Shown one piece after another: positions 5,630-13,802 of a DNA stretch of 17,248 bases. Where the stretch lies: assembly GCA_964454745.1 (NCBI GenBank), contig CAYVUI010000098.1, positions 1 through 17,248 of the forward strand, written 5' to 3'. This DNA is from CAYVUI01 sp964454745. Its GTDB lineage: Bacteria; Planctomycetota; Phycisphaerae; Sedimentisphaerales; Anaerohalosphaeraceae. The notes beneath the pieces were generated by a model that was not told the DNA's origin, did no database searches, and saw nothing but the letters and a program-made list of their open reading frames with translations. Both the position numbers and the translations under genes were made by a program. Numbering within the stretch: the stretch's first letter is position 1; every line of letters begins with the position of its first letter.

Positions 5630-7291
5630 TTATTGATGATTTATGATTTCGGAGATTTTATAGTGGTCGTAAATAACTTTAACTGCTTTTTCCGTCATTT
5701 CCTTGGGTCTTTTGGCAATGTAATTTTTAGTTTGTCCTGTTGCAACCTGATGCCCTAACAAAGCCTTGATCTGGATATCAGAGATGCCCATTTCTGCACA
5801 AATAGTAGAAGTGGTATCCCTAAGATGTTCATATTTGACTGTTTTATCAATCCCCAATCGTTTTACAATTGCTGCCATTTTATTTCTTATAGATTGAGCC
5901 TTATAATTTGTTCCGAAGTTAGAAATGATTGCATATTTTGAGTGTTTGTTTTTTTCTTCCCAATACACTGCGAGTGCATCACAAGTTTCTTGCCATAAAT
6001 AAGCAAATTTAATTACACCGGTCTTCTCTCTTACCATTTTCAAGACTCTTTTTTCTAAATCAATATCAACTTTTAAAAGGTCCTGGATATCTTTGGGATA
6101 CATAGCACAATTCAAGCTGAGCAATAACATTGCCGTCCACTGCAAGTCATTTCTTTCAATGCAGTGTCTTAAGATTCTATGGTAATTTTCAATAGATATT
6201 GGAGTGGCTTCAGATTTGGGTTTGCCATTTAAATTTCTCTTTATTCGCTTAAACAATTTTTTGAAATAACCTATAAGTATCTCTTCTATTTTTTTTCTAT
6301 TCATATATCCTTCATTTGTTTCATCAAGGGTATATTTTATTATCGTCTGGACTTGAGTAAATCTCTTGTTGTACCAGACATTGCCATATTTGTTTTTTCT
6401 CATTTTTGTGGTCAGGTAGTCCTTGTATTTTTTTATGTCAGATTTTTCGATATCGTTTATGTATTGTTTTTGAACAACTCTGCAAAACTCTTTCCACCAA
6501 TTTTTTGCATCAAGCTTTGTTTTTTTTGAGAGGGGCTTATCTTGCTTCTCCAAGTATGGCTCCAACATTTCGGATAGTCTGATTTTGACAGGTGCTTTTA
6601 TATCTTCCAGATATGCAAATTCTTCAATTCCACTTATTCTTGCAACCTTGTATTTGTCTTTCTTTAGTAGTTTTAAAAAAGCGTTTATTATTTCTTCATC
6701 ACTTATAAAATAGTCTTGCCTTGCAAAACTATTTTGAGACACAGAGAACCTATTTAACCGGTTTTTGTCTCGGAACGTAGCGTAATCTGATTTATGACCT
6801 TCAAAGAATTGCAAAGCTTCTTCTTCTGTCAAATTATTGAAAAGAAGATAGCAGTCGTTTTGTAATATCAGAGGCTTGTAAGCCCCAAGACGATGGTTTT
6901 TAATTCTTGAAAATAATTTTTCTGTTGGAAAGTCTATGTCTTCAACGTTATGGTTTCTTCTAATTTGAGTTTCATTAGCCTCAATAATCTTTTTAATTTT
7001 TCCCCAGTCCTTTTTTACATGCAGAGGGATTATGTTTATTTCTTGTTTTTCCCGTTCAATATTAAAATGGATGAGGTTTGACTTATTCTTTTCTAAGATT
7101 GCATCTATGAGATTTTGATATGCTTTGATTATTTTACTCTTGTTTCTGTTGCTGTCTACTTTCTCTTTTCCTTGCCACAGGATATAAGTTTGGTTGGCTT
7201 TGTCCTCTTGAACCCTGACAATAGTTCCATCAAGATTGCGAAACAGTTCCTCACCGTTTTCATCATAGACAGGTTTTCTTTTTCGCCCCAT
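5630..7291 (-). CDS. Divergent tyrosine recombinase / island integrase
   Basis: A 553-residue site-specific recombinase, longer than usual because of a 250-residue N-terminal part that I do not recognise. Residues about 260-310 resemble the SAM-like core-binding domain and 370-545 the catalytic domain. Visible catalytic elements are K423 (REKTG beta-hairpin lysine), R491 in HLRDTT, H514 in LLGHQ and the nucleophile candidate Y524 in KNYI. The first catalytic Arg is not where expected: the segment NCAMYPKDIQDL has Tyr398 at that place, and the usual HxxR histidine is Glu488. Loss of the box I Arg also occurs in integrase-like proteins I know from planctomycetes, so the family may use a modified site. 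The ATG start has a GGGAAG-type site upstream. The gene reads away from the tRNA scar 140 bp upstream, the usual place for an island integrase. It is strongly AT-rich. Confidence 0.88.
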   Translation of the reverse strand: MGRKRKPVYDENGEELFRNLDGTIVRVQEDKANQTYILWQGKEKVDSNRNKSKIIKAYQNLIDAILEKNKSNLIHFNIEREKQEINIIPLHVKKDWGKIKKIIEANETQIRRNHNVEDIDFPTEKLFSRIKNHRLGAYKPLILQNDCYLLFNNLTEEEALQFFEGHKSDYATFRDKNRLNRFSVSQNSFARQDYFISDEEIINAFLKLLKKDKYKVARISGIEEFAYLEDIKAPVKIRLSEMLEPYLEKQDKPLSKKTKLDAKNWWKEFCRVVQKQYINDIEKSDIKKYKDYLTTKMRKNKYGNVWYNKRFTQVQTIIKYTLDETNEGYMNRKKIEEILIGYFKKLFKRIKRNLNGKPKSEATPISIENYHRILRHCIERNDLQWTAMLLLSLNCAMYPKDIQDLLKVDIDLEKRVLKMVREKTGVIKFAYLWQETCDALAVYWEEKNKHSKYAIISNFGTNYKAQSIRNKMAAIVKRLGIDKTVKYEHLRDTTSTICAEMGISDIQIKALLGHQVATGQTKNYIAKRPKEMTEKAVKVIYDHYKISEIINHQ

Positions 7292-7348
7292 AAATTTCTT
7301 CCCAATACTTGCAATTTTTGCTAATGATTATGAATAAGTTTGGATGAA

Positions 7349-7354
7349 ATTATA
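7349..7354 (-). promoter_or_regulatory. Likely -10 box of the integrase gene
   Basis: Minus-strand TATAAT preceded by TG lies 57 nt upstream of the integrase ATG. A -35 at 17 nt spacing is poor (TTAGAT). Two AAATCTAA direct repeats (7370-7377, 7382-7389) lie just upstream and could bind a regulator or the integrase itself. Confidence 0.45.
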
Positions 7355-7430
7355 CATGATCGGAAAAATAAATCTAAGAAAAAATCTAAAAAATATGGAA
7401 TAAGCTGCAAAAAACAGCATGTGATGCCCT

Positions 7431-7450
7431 TTCGAGTCCCACCTCCGGTA
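7431..7450 (+). other. tRNA 3'-end fragment: attachment site at the island's right end
   Basis: TTCGAGTCCCACCTCCGGTA fits a tRNA exactly from T54 to the discriminator A73: T-loop TTCGAGT, 3' T-stem CCCAC, 3' acceptor CTCCGGT, then A. The upstream bases do not form the partner T-stem (GTGGG), so identity begins at T54 and no full tRNA is present. This is the pattern left when an integrase recombines into a tRNA 3' end: the intact tRNA should sit at the far (left) end of the island, beyond this window. Base composition changes from AT-rich to GC-rich at this point. The acceptor and A73 would suit a tRNA-Leu, which is a guess. Confidence 0.75.
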
Positions 7451-7471
7451 CTTTTCACCATAACTGAAAAG
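7451..7471. repeat. Inverted repeat just outside the attachment site
   Basis: CTTTTCA (7451-7457) and TGAAAAG (7465-7471) are perfect 7-bp arms with a 7-nt loop, directly after the tRNA discriminator position. It may be what remains of the original tRNA's downstream processing or termination region. Confidence 0.45.
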
Positions 7472-7542
7472 TAGAGCAGCAGAGGCTGTCTCGAAACCAC
7501 TTTTTCCCTTGTATGCATTCTTTAAATGACTTCTCGTTCTTT

Positions 7543-9168
7543 CTATTTAAAGAGGGCCAGTTCGAGGGAGAAGATTTCGCAGGAGCGTTTGGCCTTGTCG
7601 AGGTTGCGGACCTCGAATTTGTTTTTGCCGGGGATGATGTCGGCTAATTCGACCTTGTAGAATTTTACCTTGTCCGCGGTGGGGTAGCCGTGCGGGGTTT
7701 TGTAGACGGGCTCAGAGAGTTCGGTACCGTCGTAGTCCCGCCGGGGCAGGCGTTTGCCGTTCATCCAGACGGCGATGTCGAGGTCTTCGCAGCTATCGGT
7801 GGTTTCGACGCGGAGGACGGCCTCGGAGAATTTGACCCTGGAGGTATCATCCGGAATGACGATCTCTTCGGTGAATTCGTCCTTTACACCCTGGTTGCGT
7901 TCGAGCATGAGGCGTTCCTGGAAGGGGACCATGACGTACACCTTTGGCAGGGTTTTGAGGTAATCCATATCGGTGATGCCGATCAGGCCTTTGGAGGCCT
8001 GGACACGTTTATCGTGGAGGCTGGGCGAGCCGTGGGGGACGTAGTCGTAGTTGAAGAAGGACAGGCCGTCCACACCGCGGGCGAGGAAGTTTAGCGCGGT
8101 GGCGCGGTAGCATTCCAGCGGGGTCAGGCGGGAGCCGTGGTTGTAGGGTGCGCCGCGGACGTAAATGGCCTGGGACCAGCCTTGCAGTTCGGCGTAGAGT
8201 TTGGCGTTTTTGGTTTTCGCGCGGAAGTCTTCGATGTCGACGCTGAGGCTGTGGAGGTAGTAGGGGGAGATGTTGATCATGTCAACGAGTTTTAGCTGAT
8301 CCCAGCGGACGACATCGAGGCCGGCGTAGTCGCATTTTTCGAGGGTTTCCGGCACGCGGACGCACAGCTTGATGGATTTATTGCGTTCTTTGCCCAGGCG
8401 ATTGAGCATTTCTTTGACGCGCTGGACGAAGCCGGTCATGACCTTTTTGCCCTTTTCGCGTTCGTGGTTGTAGAAGAAGCGGGGGGCCCGCTGGAAGTCG
8501 AGTTCGAGGCCGTCGACGTCGTAGAAGGTGCAGCATTCTTCGAGGATGGCGAAGTACCAGTCGCGGACGGGTTTGAGCATGTAGTTGTGCATGCGGACGT
8601 TGTCTTCCTGCCACTTCCAGGTGATGGAGATGTCGGAGTCGCCAAGCCAGTATTCAGGATGGTTTCGCCAGAAGTCGTCGTGGGTGGGGTAGTTGACATC
8701 GACGATGTTGTGGGCTTCGTTCATGCGGTAGGAGAGGAAGAAGTCTTTGTCTGCCCGGCGGGCGGCTTCGAGTGCGTCGCGGACGGGATCGCCGCCTTCG
8801 CAGATGTAGTTGCTCATGTAGCCGTGGCCCCTGCGTCGGGGTTCTTCGATTCCGCCGCAGTATTTTTTCCACATGGGGTTGACCTTTGAGGGGTAGGCCA
8901 GGCAGCGTCCGGCGTTGGGGCTGACCAGGACCAGGTCGACGTCGGTGTCTTTGAGTTTTTCGATGAAGCTGCCGATATAGGCGGGTCCGGTGGTTTCGGG
9001 GTCTTTGTCTTTGAGGAAGGTGTAGGCGATCATGCCGTCGTGGTTGAACAGGCACTTGTAATTGACCTCGGGCGAGGTGGGGTGGTATTTTTGTGCGTGG
9101 CTAAGGCCGGTAACGACCAGGGCAATCAGCAGGGCGGCGACGGCGATTTTTTTGAGTTGTGCGTGCAT
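7543..9168 (-). CDS. Secreted TIM-barrel glycoside hydrolase-like protein
   Basis: A 541-residue protein with a clear signal peptide (KKIAVAALLIALVVTGLSHA, cut near residue 25), so it is exported to the periplasm or beyond. Residues 35-410 look like a (beta/alpha)8 glycosidase-like barrel. The key stretch is YDVDGLELDFQR (216-227), typical of GHL10/DUF187-like and related barrels in which the acidic residues lie at strand ends. LCVRVPETLE (268-277) and YAELQGWSQ follow. The C-terminal 110 residues look like a beta-sandwich. I cannot assign a CAZy family or substrate. A ribosome site (AAGGAAA) precedes the ATG and overlaps the stop of the nucleotidyltransferase gene 12 bp upstream, so the two are probably co-translated. 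No terminator is obvious after the stop. It is GC-rich, matching the chromosomal side. Confidence 0.75.
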   Translation of the reverse strand: MHAQLKKIAVAALLIALVVTGLSHAQKYHPTSPEVNYKCLFNHDGMIAYTFLKDKDPETTGPAYIGSFIEKLKDTDVDLVLVSPNAGRCLAYPSKVNPMWKKYCGGIEEPRRRGHGYMSNYICEGGDPVRDALEAARRADKDFFLSYRMNEAHNIVDVNYPTHDDFWRNHPEYWLGDSDISITWKWQEDNVRMHNYMLKPVRDWYFAILEECCTFYDVDGLELDFQRAPRFFYNHEREKGKKVMTGFVQRVKEMLNRLGKERNKSIKLCVRVPETLEKCDYAGLDVVRWDQLKLVDMINISPYYLHSLSVDIEDFRAKTKNAKLYAELQGWSQAIYVRGAPYNHGSRLTPLECYRATALNFLARGVDGLSFFNYDYVPHGSPSLHDKRVQASKGLIGITDMDYLKTLPKVYVMVPFQERLMLERNQGVKDEFTEEIVIPDDTSRVKFSEAVLRVETTDSCEDLDIAVWMNGKRLPRRDYDGTELSEPVYKTPHGYPTADKVKFYKVELADIIPGKNKFEVRNLDKAKRSCEIFSLELALFK

Positions 9169-9180
9169 GGGGTTTCCTTT

Positions 9181-10008
9181 CTATGGTTGATTTGTTTTGA
9201 GCTCGGGACAGGATTTATACAGGTGTTCGAGCACGGCGGATTCGACCGAGGCGGGGTAGGCGGTTTGCATGGATTCGCAGGCAGACCGGGCATCGGCGGT
9301 AAACGCGGCGATTTGGCCGGGCAGCTTTTCGCGAATGGAATGAATATCCGTGTGGGTCAGGTAGTTTAGCATATACTGCTGCGTGGTATCGGGCAGGGCC
9401 TTCAGGGCCTGGGGCCACCAGGGGAAAGCCTTTGCGGGCTCATGGAGGCTGCGAAGTACGGCGATGTGATTGTTGAACAGTTCCTGCTGGACGTAGAGCA
9501 GCTTGATGAAGTCGCGACGGCGAAGGTATTTGGCATGTATGTAAATCCAGATCCAGTATCCCTCGATGTACCAGCGGAGGGTGTCCGGCGTAAAGTCCGG
9601 CAGGGGGAGGGTATCGGTAACGCTCAGGCAGCCGGTTTTGTCGAACAGGAGCTGGGCGGGCAGGATCTGCCTTTGCGGCTGGAAAGCCGGGGTGTCGATC
9701 GAGATGTCGTACTGGAGGAGGTTTTCGCCGGTTCGCATGAGAACGGCGTAATTGTGGTGGTCGGGGGTGTTGAATCTTTCGGCCCAGACGAGCTCGACGG
9801 CATCGGCCATTTGGGCGAAGAAACCGGGAATCGCCGTGACGATATCCGTGAAGGCCTCGGCGCGGACGACGAAAATCGCGTCAACATCCGAGAATTCATC
9901 TTCATGGGCGGTTCCGGCCGAGCCGGAGACAAAGCCGGCCAGGACGCGGTCGTCGGCCTTCATGTGCTCGATTGAGAGCTTGTATATTTTTTTCAAATCC
10001 GGGTGCAT
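9181..10008 (-). CDS. Stand-alone nucleotidyltransferase-fold protein
   Basis: A 275-residue cytoplasmic protein with no signal peptide. The polymerase-beta-type nucleotidyltransferase signature is clear: GS at 29-30, then SDVD with D41 and D43, and a third carboxylate candidate D101 in LLQYDISID. These bind metal and NTP. The C-terminal half (about 130-260) is helical and Trp/Tyr-rich (WYIEGYWIWIYIHAKYLRRRD), as in aminoglycoside adenylyltransferase-like and related small-molecule or RNA nucleotidyltransferases. The substrate cannot be read. The ATG start has AGGA about 9 nt upstream. It sits between two exported glycosidase-like genes in the same direction, 89 bp after one and 12 bp before the other. 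An intracellular nucleotidyltransferase there is odd and may only be an operon passenger. Confidence 0.8.
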   Translation of the reverse strand: MHPDLKKIYKLSIEHMKADDRVLAGFVSGSAGTAHEDEFSDVDAIFVVRAEAFTDIVTAIPGFFAQMADAVELVWAERFNTPDHHNYAVLMRTGENLLQYDISIDTPAFQPQRQILPAQLLFDKTGCLSVTDTLPLPDFTPDTLRWYIEGYWIWIYIHAKYLRRRDFIKLLYVQQELFNNHIAVLRSLHEPAKAFPWWPQALKALPDTTQQYMLNYLTHTDIHSIREKLPGQIAAFTADARSACESMQTAYPASVESAVLEHLYKSCPELKTNQP

Positions 10009-10097
10009 TTGTAGTTATCCTGCTTTGCGTATTGATAGACGCATACCGCTTTTGGGATTACGAACACCTGTACAGACACATTAATGTCACTTTTCGT

Positions 10098-13000
10098 CTA
10101 ATGATTTTCGATTTTTATTTCATTTTTCAAGTGCGGGGGCAGTGAGATCTTGATTGGCCGCTCGGTGGTGACGGTCAGTGGCTGGCCGGGTTTGTAGTCG
10201 ACCTCGACGCGACCGGCAAAGGGGCTAAACAGGGCAAAACGGACGGGTACTTCGCGGGGCCAGGCGGGAAGGAGGATGATTTCGTCCGGGTAGTCCTGCA
10301 TGAGCCGCTCAATGACCGGGATGACCCAGGTGCCCATGCCCTGCATGCTCGGGTAGACGCTGATGCCGCGGAAATTTTCCTGGTGCAGCGAGGTTTCCTG
10401 GCACAGGCCGTTGGGGAAGGTGCTGGTGACATCGAAATGGTGGTCGTACCATTTGTCCACTTCGTCGGTCAGGCCGAGGCAGGCGGCAAAGACGACATCG
10501 AGGTTCCAGCCGTCAGTTCCGTTTTTCCACATCCGGGCGTTATAGGAATCGAGGGCGATGTCATATTTTGATGGATCCCTGAGGTAGAGTTTGGTCGGCC
10601 AGATCGCGAACAGTTCGGTGTGCTGGTGATTGATTGGCCCGGGGGTTTCGAGGATGGAAAAATCCTGTGCCGGGACCAGCAGGCGGCCCTGGGTGATCTT
10701 CCATTTCTGGTCTTGTTTGTCCTGGATGAGTTTACCCTCGGGTATCGGAGGCAGTGTGTCGAGCATATTTTCCCATTTTTGGGCCTGGGGTTTCCAATTG
10801 AGCCGGTCGGCGAGTTTGATTAAACGCGGCAGTGTCATTTCCAGGGCGCAGATAACCTCGGCTGGATTTTTGACCCCGCACCAGGTTTCTCCGGCGGAAC
10901 CGGGGCTGAAGATGACCTTTCCGTTTTCGTCTTTTTGGGGGTAGTGTTCCGCGAAGAATGTCATTACTTCTGACGCAAAGGGGCGTATGCCATTGTTTGC
11001 AAATTCCAGGTCAGCGGTGATGCCGACGTAATCACACATTAACAGGATCATCCAGAGGTTGCCCGACCAGCTGTAGCGGAGGTAGGGGCTGTTTTTCTCC
11101 GTGTAATAGGTAACGGGCTGGTCGTCCCAGTAGAGGTAGCTGCCCCAGGGCATTGTTTCATAGGCGCAGACGCTGCCGGGGTGGCCGAACCGAGCATGGC
11201 TGTGACGCTGGAAGAGCGGGAGGGTTTCGACGTAAAAATTCATGCGGCTGCGCATGGCAGAGGCATCGCCGGTTCGCATGGCACCGTACAGTGACTGGTA
11301 CGTTTCCAGCGCGGTGATATCCATTACGGACCAGAGCTGCTGGCAGTTGTTGTAGCGGAAGAGGTCGTTCATGAAGCGCACGGGGAACTCCCGGCGGTCG
11401 CTGCTGGTGCAGGCGACGTAATAGCGGTAGAGATCAAAGGCGGCCTGTTGCTTGATGAACCGGGTGTCGCCTTCTTTGGGTTCAGGCAGAAAATAACTGC
11501 GCTGCCAGAAGCTGGACCACCATTTTTCGTGGTTTTCGATGAATGTTCCTGTAGGCATTTCGCTTGCAGCTTTGATTTTGTCCAGCACATTTTGGCGCCA
11601 GGCGTCGAAGCCTTTGAGGGTAGAATCCGCGGCGATCCAAATCCGGTGTGCCTTTTGGCCGGGCGTGTTGTAGTTTTCGTCGAAGAATACCGCGGTTCCG
11701 AAGCATCGTCCCATCAGCGGATCGGTTTCCTTGGGCATGGTAAAGCCGGACCATTTGTTTGCAGCCTGGTAGACACTCTCGGTATTGACATGCCAGTTGA
11801 GCACCACTCCGCTATCGGTGGTTTTACGCTCAAACGGGAAGGGGCTGCTTAGGCTAAAGCCGACCGGTTTGTTCGGCTGACCGGTGCGATGATCAGTAAT
11901 ATCGATGCACATGACGTCCATTTCGATATTGGCGCGGATGTCCATGTGGACGGGGCCGGTGGGTGTGATTGCGGATACACGGATACAGGACTTTTTGATA
12001 TCGTGAATCATTTTTAAGTTATTCACATCCCGGAACGGATCGCCTGCGCTGTTCCATCCCCCCACGGACCAGTCGTTGATGGTCAATACCCCCAGCGGCC
12101 GCTGAAAGCCTTTGCCGTCAAATGCACTGGCATGGTTTAGCTGCATTTTCACCCCACACTGGGCGTTTACGGTAATGCCGGTTACGCCGGTGCCGGTCGC
12201 CATGAAATCCCAGGATTTTTGGGGGCGCTGCTCAAAGACGATTTTGCCTTCGGTGTCGAACCTGCCGAGGATGCCGGCGGGCAGGGCGGGGAATGTATCG
12301 TTGGTTTTTCCAAGCGGGCAAGAGTATTTTGTCAGGGGTGGAATGTTATTGTGATCTTTGTCAAGGGGTGCGCCGCATTGGGTGCATTTGGGAGATTCGA
12401 CGGTAAAACTCCAGGTCCGGGCTGTGTGGGCCGGGGCGGTGCCGTCGTCTTCACGGATTTGCCAGTAATACGTGGTGTTGAAATCCAGGTCCGGTTGATA
12501 CGTGGTCGTGTCCGGTGGAAGAGCTGCTACCTGTACCATCGTGTCGGGAGAGGTTCCCATATAAAGCAAATGCGTATACGGGCCTGCGTGCTGCTCGGGC
12601 TGCCAAGTGAGTACGCTATTGTATGCGATATTCTCGGCTCCGTTTGCAGGTGTCGGGGAGGTCGCTCTTGGCGGAAGCGTGGTGAAGTGCCAGGTATCGC
12701 CTTTATGGGTAGTGCCGGTATCGGGGTCATTGGTGTCAACACGCCAGTAGTAGGTTGTGTTGAGCTTCAGATTCGGGTTATATTTTGCCTTCGTGCCTGT
12801 GTATAGAGGTTTGCTTTTTGAGAAATCCGGATCCGTGTCGAGATAGAGCATATATACGGGATTGGATATTTGCAGAGGCGCAGACCAGGCCAGGGCCGTG
12901 GAAGCCGGGAAATCGCTGATACCCTCGCGGGGAACCGGGGTGGTGGCCCTTGAGGGGTGGCGGTTGTTCATGGCATTTTGGATTTGGGTTTCGGACAGGG

Positions 13001-13661
13001 CGTGGTCGTAAATGCGTACATCATCAATGAAGGCATTGAGGGACATGATCGGGCCTTTTTGTTTGACGCCGCCGATTCGCACGGGGATGTCGCATTTGTG
13101 AGGGGTACCTGTATGTTGCGTGGTTTTGTTGAGCATACCGTCGGTGTAGAGGGACATGCTTGTACCGTCATAAACGCCGACAATGTGATGCCATTGGCCA
13201 TCTTCAATACCGGGGTACTTTGCGGCCCCTTTCGCCCCGATGTAATAAGGATCGAGTCCGTAGACTTCGAAGGCGTGTGAGCCGTTCAAGCCCCAGTGGT
13301 TCCCGATAGCCATTAAACGCCAGGACTGGGAGGGGCCTTTGACGACCACAGCGGCCCATGTGCCGGGATTGAGGCTGCCGGGAGGGCATTTAACCCAGGC
13401 GCAGATGGTCATCGGGCCGGTGAAATCAAAGTGGGCCTCATTGGCCAGTTCGATGTAGTCATTGCCCGGACCGGTATAAATTGCCTGTCCAAAGCGGCCG
13501 GGGGCGTACGTGATGCCGGGTGTCGCAGTGCCGTGATTGCCGTTGCCGGAGATGTCCTGCGCTGTGCCGTCCAGGGGCAGATGGGCGATGAGCTGGGCAG
13601 AAGTTCTTGCGGAGAAAAATAAGATCAAAGCTGTAATGAGAACAATGTGAAGGTTTTTCAT
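10098..13661 (-). CDS. Large exported LamG / FN3-like / GH95-like glycosidase
   Basis: A 1187-residue multidomain protein. The signal peptide is at 1-22. A LamG/concanavalin-like binding domain spans 24-230 (LPLDGTAQDISGNGNHG at its start, FIDDVRIYDHALSETQI near its end). Two FN3-like repeats follow at about 240-328 and 333-422, each with a TTYYW strand. A short CTQCG segment (426-430) with C448 resembles half a zinc ribbon. A beta-rich domain (470-690) precedes a helical (alpha/alpha)6-type domain (705-1110) opening HEKWWSSFWQRSYF. The C-terminus has LLPAWPREVPVRF and a beta tail. The plan resembles GH95 or DUF5703-type enzymes such as alpha-L-fucosidases or galactosidases. Activity and substrate are inferred only. 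The ATG start has AGGAG 7 nt upstream. It heads the minus-strand set, divergent from the MipA-like gene. Confidence 0.82.
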   Translation of the reverse strand: MKNLHIVLITALILFFSARTSAQLIAHLPLDGTAQDISGNGNHGTATPGITYAPGRFGQAIYTGPGNDYIELANEAHFDFTGPMTICAWVKCPPGSLNPGTWAAVVVKGPSQSWRLMAIGNHWGLNGSHAFEVYGLDPYYIGAKGAAKYPGIEDGQWHHIVGVYDGTSMSLYTDGMLNKTTQHTGTPHKCDIPVRIGGVKQKGPIMSLNAFIDDVRIYDHALSETQIQNAMNNRHPSRATTPVPREGISDFPASTALAWSAPLQISNPVYMLYLDTDPDFSKSKPLYTGTKAKYNPNLKLNTTYYWRVDTNDPDTGTTHKGDTWHFTTLPPRATSPTPANGAENIAYNSVLTWQPEQHAGPYTHLLYMGTSPDTMVQVAALPPDTTTYQPDLDFNTTYYWQIREDDGTAPAHTARTWSFTVESPKCTQCGAPLDKDHNNIPPLTKYSCPLGKTNDTFPALPAGILGRFDTEGKIVFEQRPQKSWDFMATGTGVTGITVNAQCGVKMQLNHASAFDGKGFQRPLGVLTINDWSVGGWNSAGDPFRDVNNLKMIHDIKKSCIRVSAITPTGPVHMDIRANIEMDVMCIDITDHRTGQPNKPVGFSLSSPFPFERKTTDSGVVLNWHVNTESVYQAANKWSGFTMPKETDPLMGRCFGTAVFFDENYNTPGQKAHRIWIAADSTLKGFDAWRQNVLDKIKAASEMPTGTFIENHEKWWSSFWQRSYFLPEPKEGDTRFIKQQAAFDLYRYYVACTSSDRREFPVRFMNDLFRYNNCQQLWSVMDITALETYQSLYGAMRTGDASAMRSRMNFYVETLPLFQRHSHARFGHPGSVCAYETMPWGSYLYWDDQPVTYYTEKNSPYLRYSWSGNLWMILLMCDYVGITADLEFANNGIRPFASEVMTFFAEHYPQKDENGKVIFSPGSAGETWCGVKNPAEVICALEMTLPRLIKLADRLNWKPQAQKWENMLDTLPPIPEGKLIQDKQDQKWKITQGRLLVPAQDFSILETPGPINHQHTELFAIWPTKLYLRDPSKYDIALDSYNARMWKNGTDGWNLDVVFAACLGLTDEVDKWYDHHFDVTSTFPNGLCQETSLHQENFRGISVYPSMQGMGTWVIPVIERLMQDYPDEIILLPAWPREVPVRFALFSPFAGRVEVDYKPGQPLTVTTERPIKISLPPHLKNEIKIENH

Positions 13662-13711
13662 TTACTGCTCCTGTATGATGGATTTTTTGAGAAATTCGCA
13701 CACTTCTTGTA

Positions 13712-13740
13712 TTGTACCCGGTTTACCGATATGGTATTAT
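13712..13740 (+). promoter_or_regulatory. Sigma70-like promoter of the MipA-like gene
   Basis: TTGTAC (13712-13717) and TATTAT (13735-13740) are 17 nt apart, about 60 nt upstream of the ATG at 13803. On the other strand the same bases give a TACAAT -10 candidate (13716-13711) for the large glycosidase gene, so divergent promoters may overlap. The minus-strand -35 is weak. Confidence 0.5.
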
Positions 13741-13802
13741 CACATAAAGATACAATTTTGTAAAGTCCCTGCGGGGGACGTACTTTTTGAAAGGGATTTT
13801 GA

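Noticed and set aside
5395..5646. 83-codon plus-strand open frame in the integrase-RM gap
   Set aside because: No ribosome site, runs into the integrase end on the other strand, and contains the 10-bp inverted repeat; composition is not protein-like.
7421..7460. A complete tRNA gene at the island edge
   Set aside because: Only T54 to A73 is present; the 5' T-stem, anticodon and D arms are missing.
8464..8889. 141-codon plus-strand open frame opposite the barrel protein
   Set aside because: Val/Asp/Glu-rich antisense translation typical of a shadow frame.
9442..9975. 177-codon plus-strand open frame opposite the nucleotidyltransferase
   Set aside because: Shadow of the GC-rich minus-strand gene, whose GSx10DxD signature is clear; the antisense translation has no motif or signal.
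10078..10087. Palindrome ACATTAATGT between the glycosidase and nucleotidyltransferase genes
   Set aside because: Ten AT-rich bases without extended symmetry or a promoter; likely chance.
12219..12806. 195-codon plus-strand open frame opposite the large glycosidase
   Set aside because: Antisense shadow created by GC-biased third positions; no ribosome site or recognisable domain.
13765..13779. Leader hairpin GTCCC/GGGAC before the MipA-like gene as a riboswitch or attenuator
   Set aside because: Only 5 bp of stem and no conserved riboswitch core; the following T run is short.
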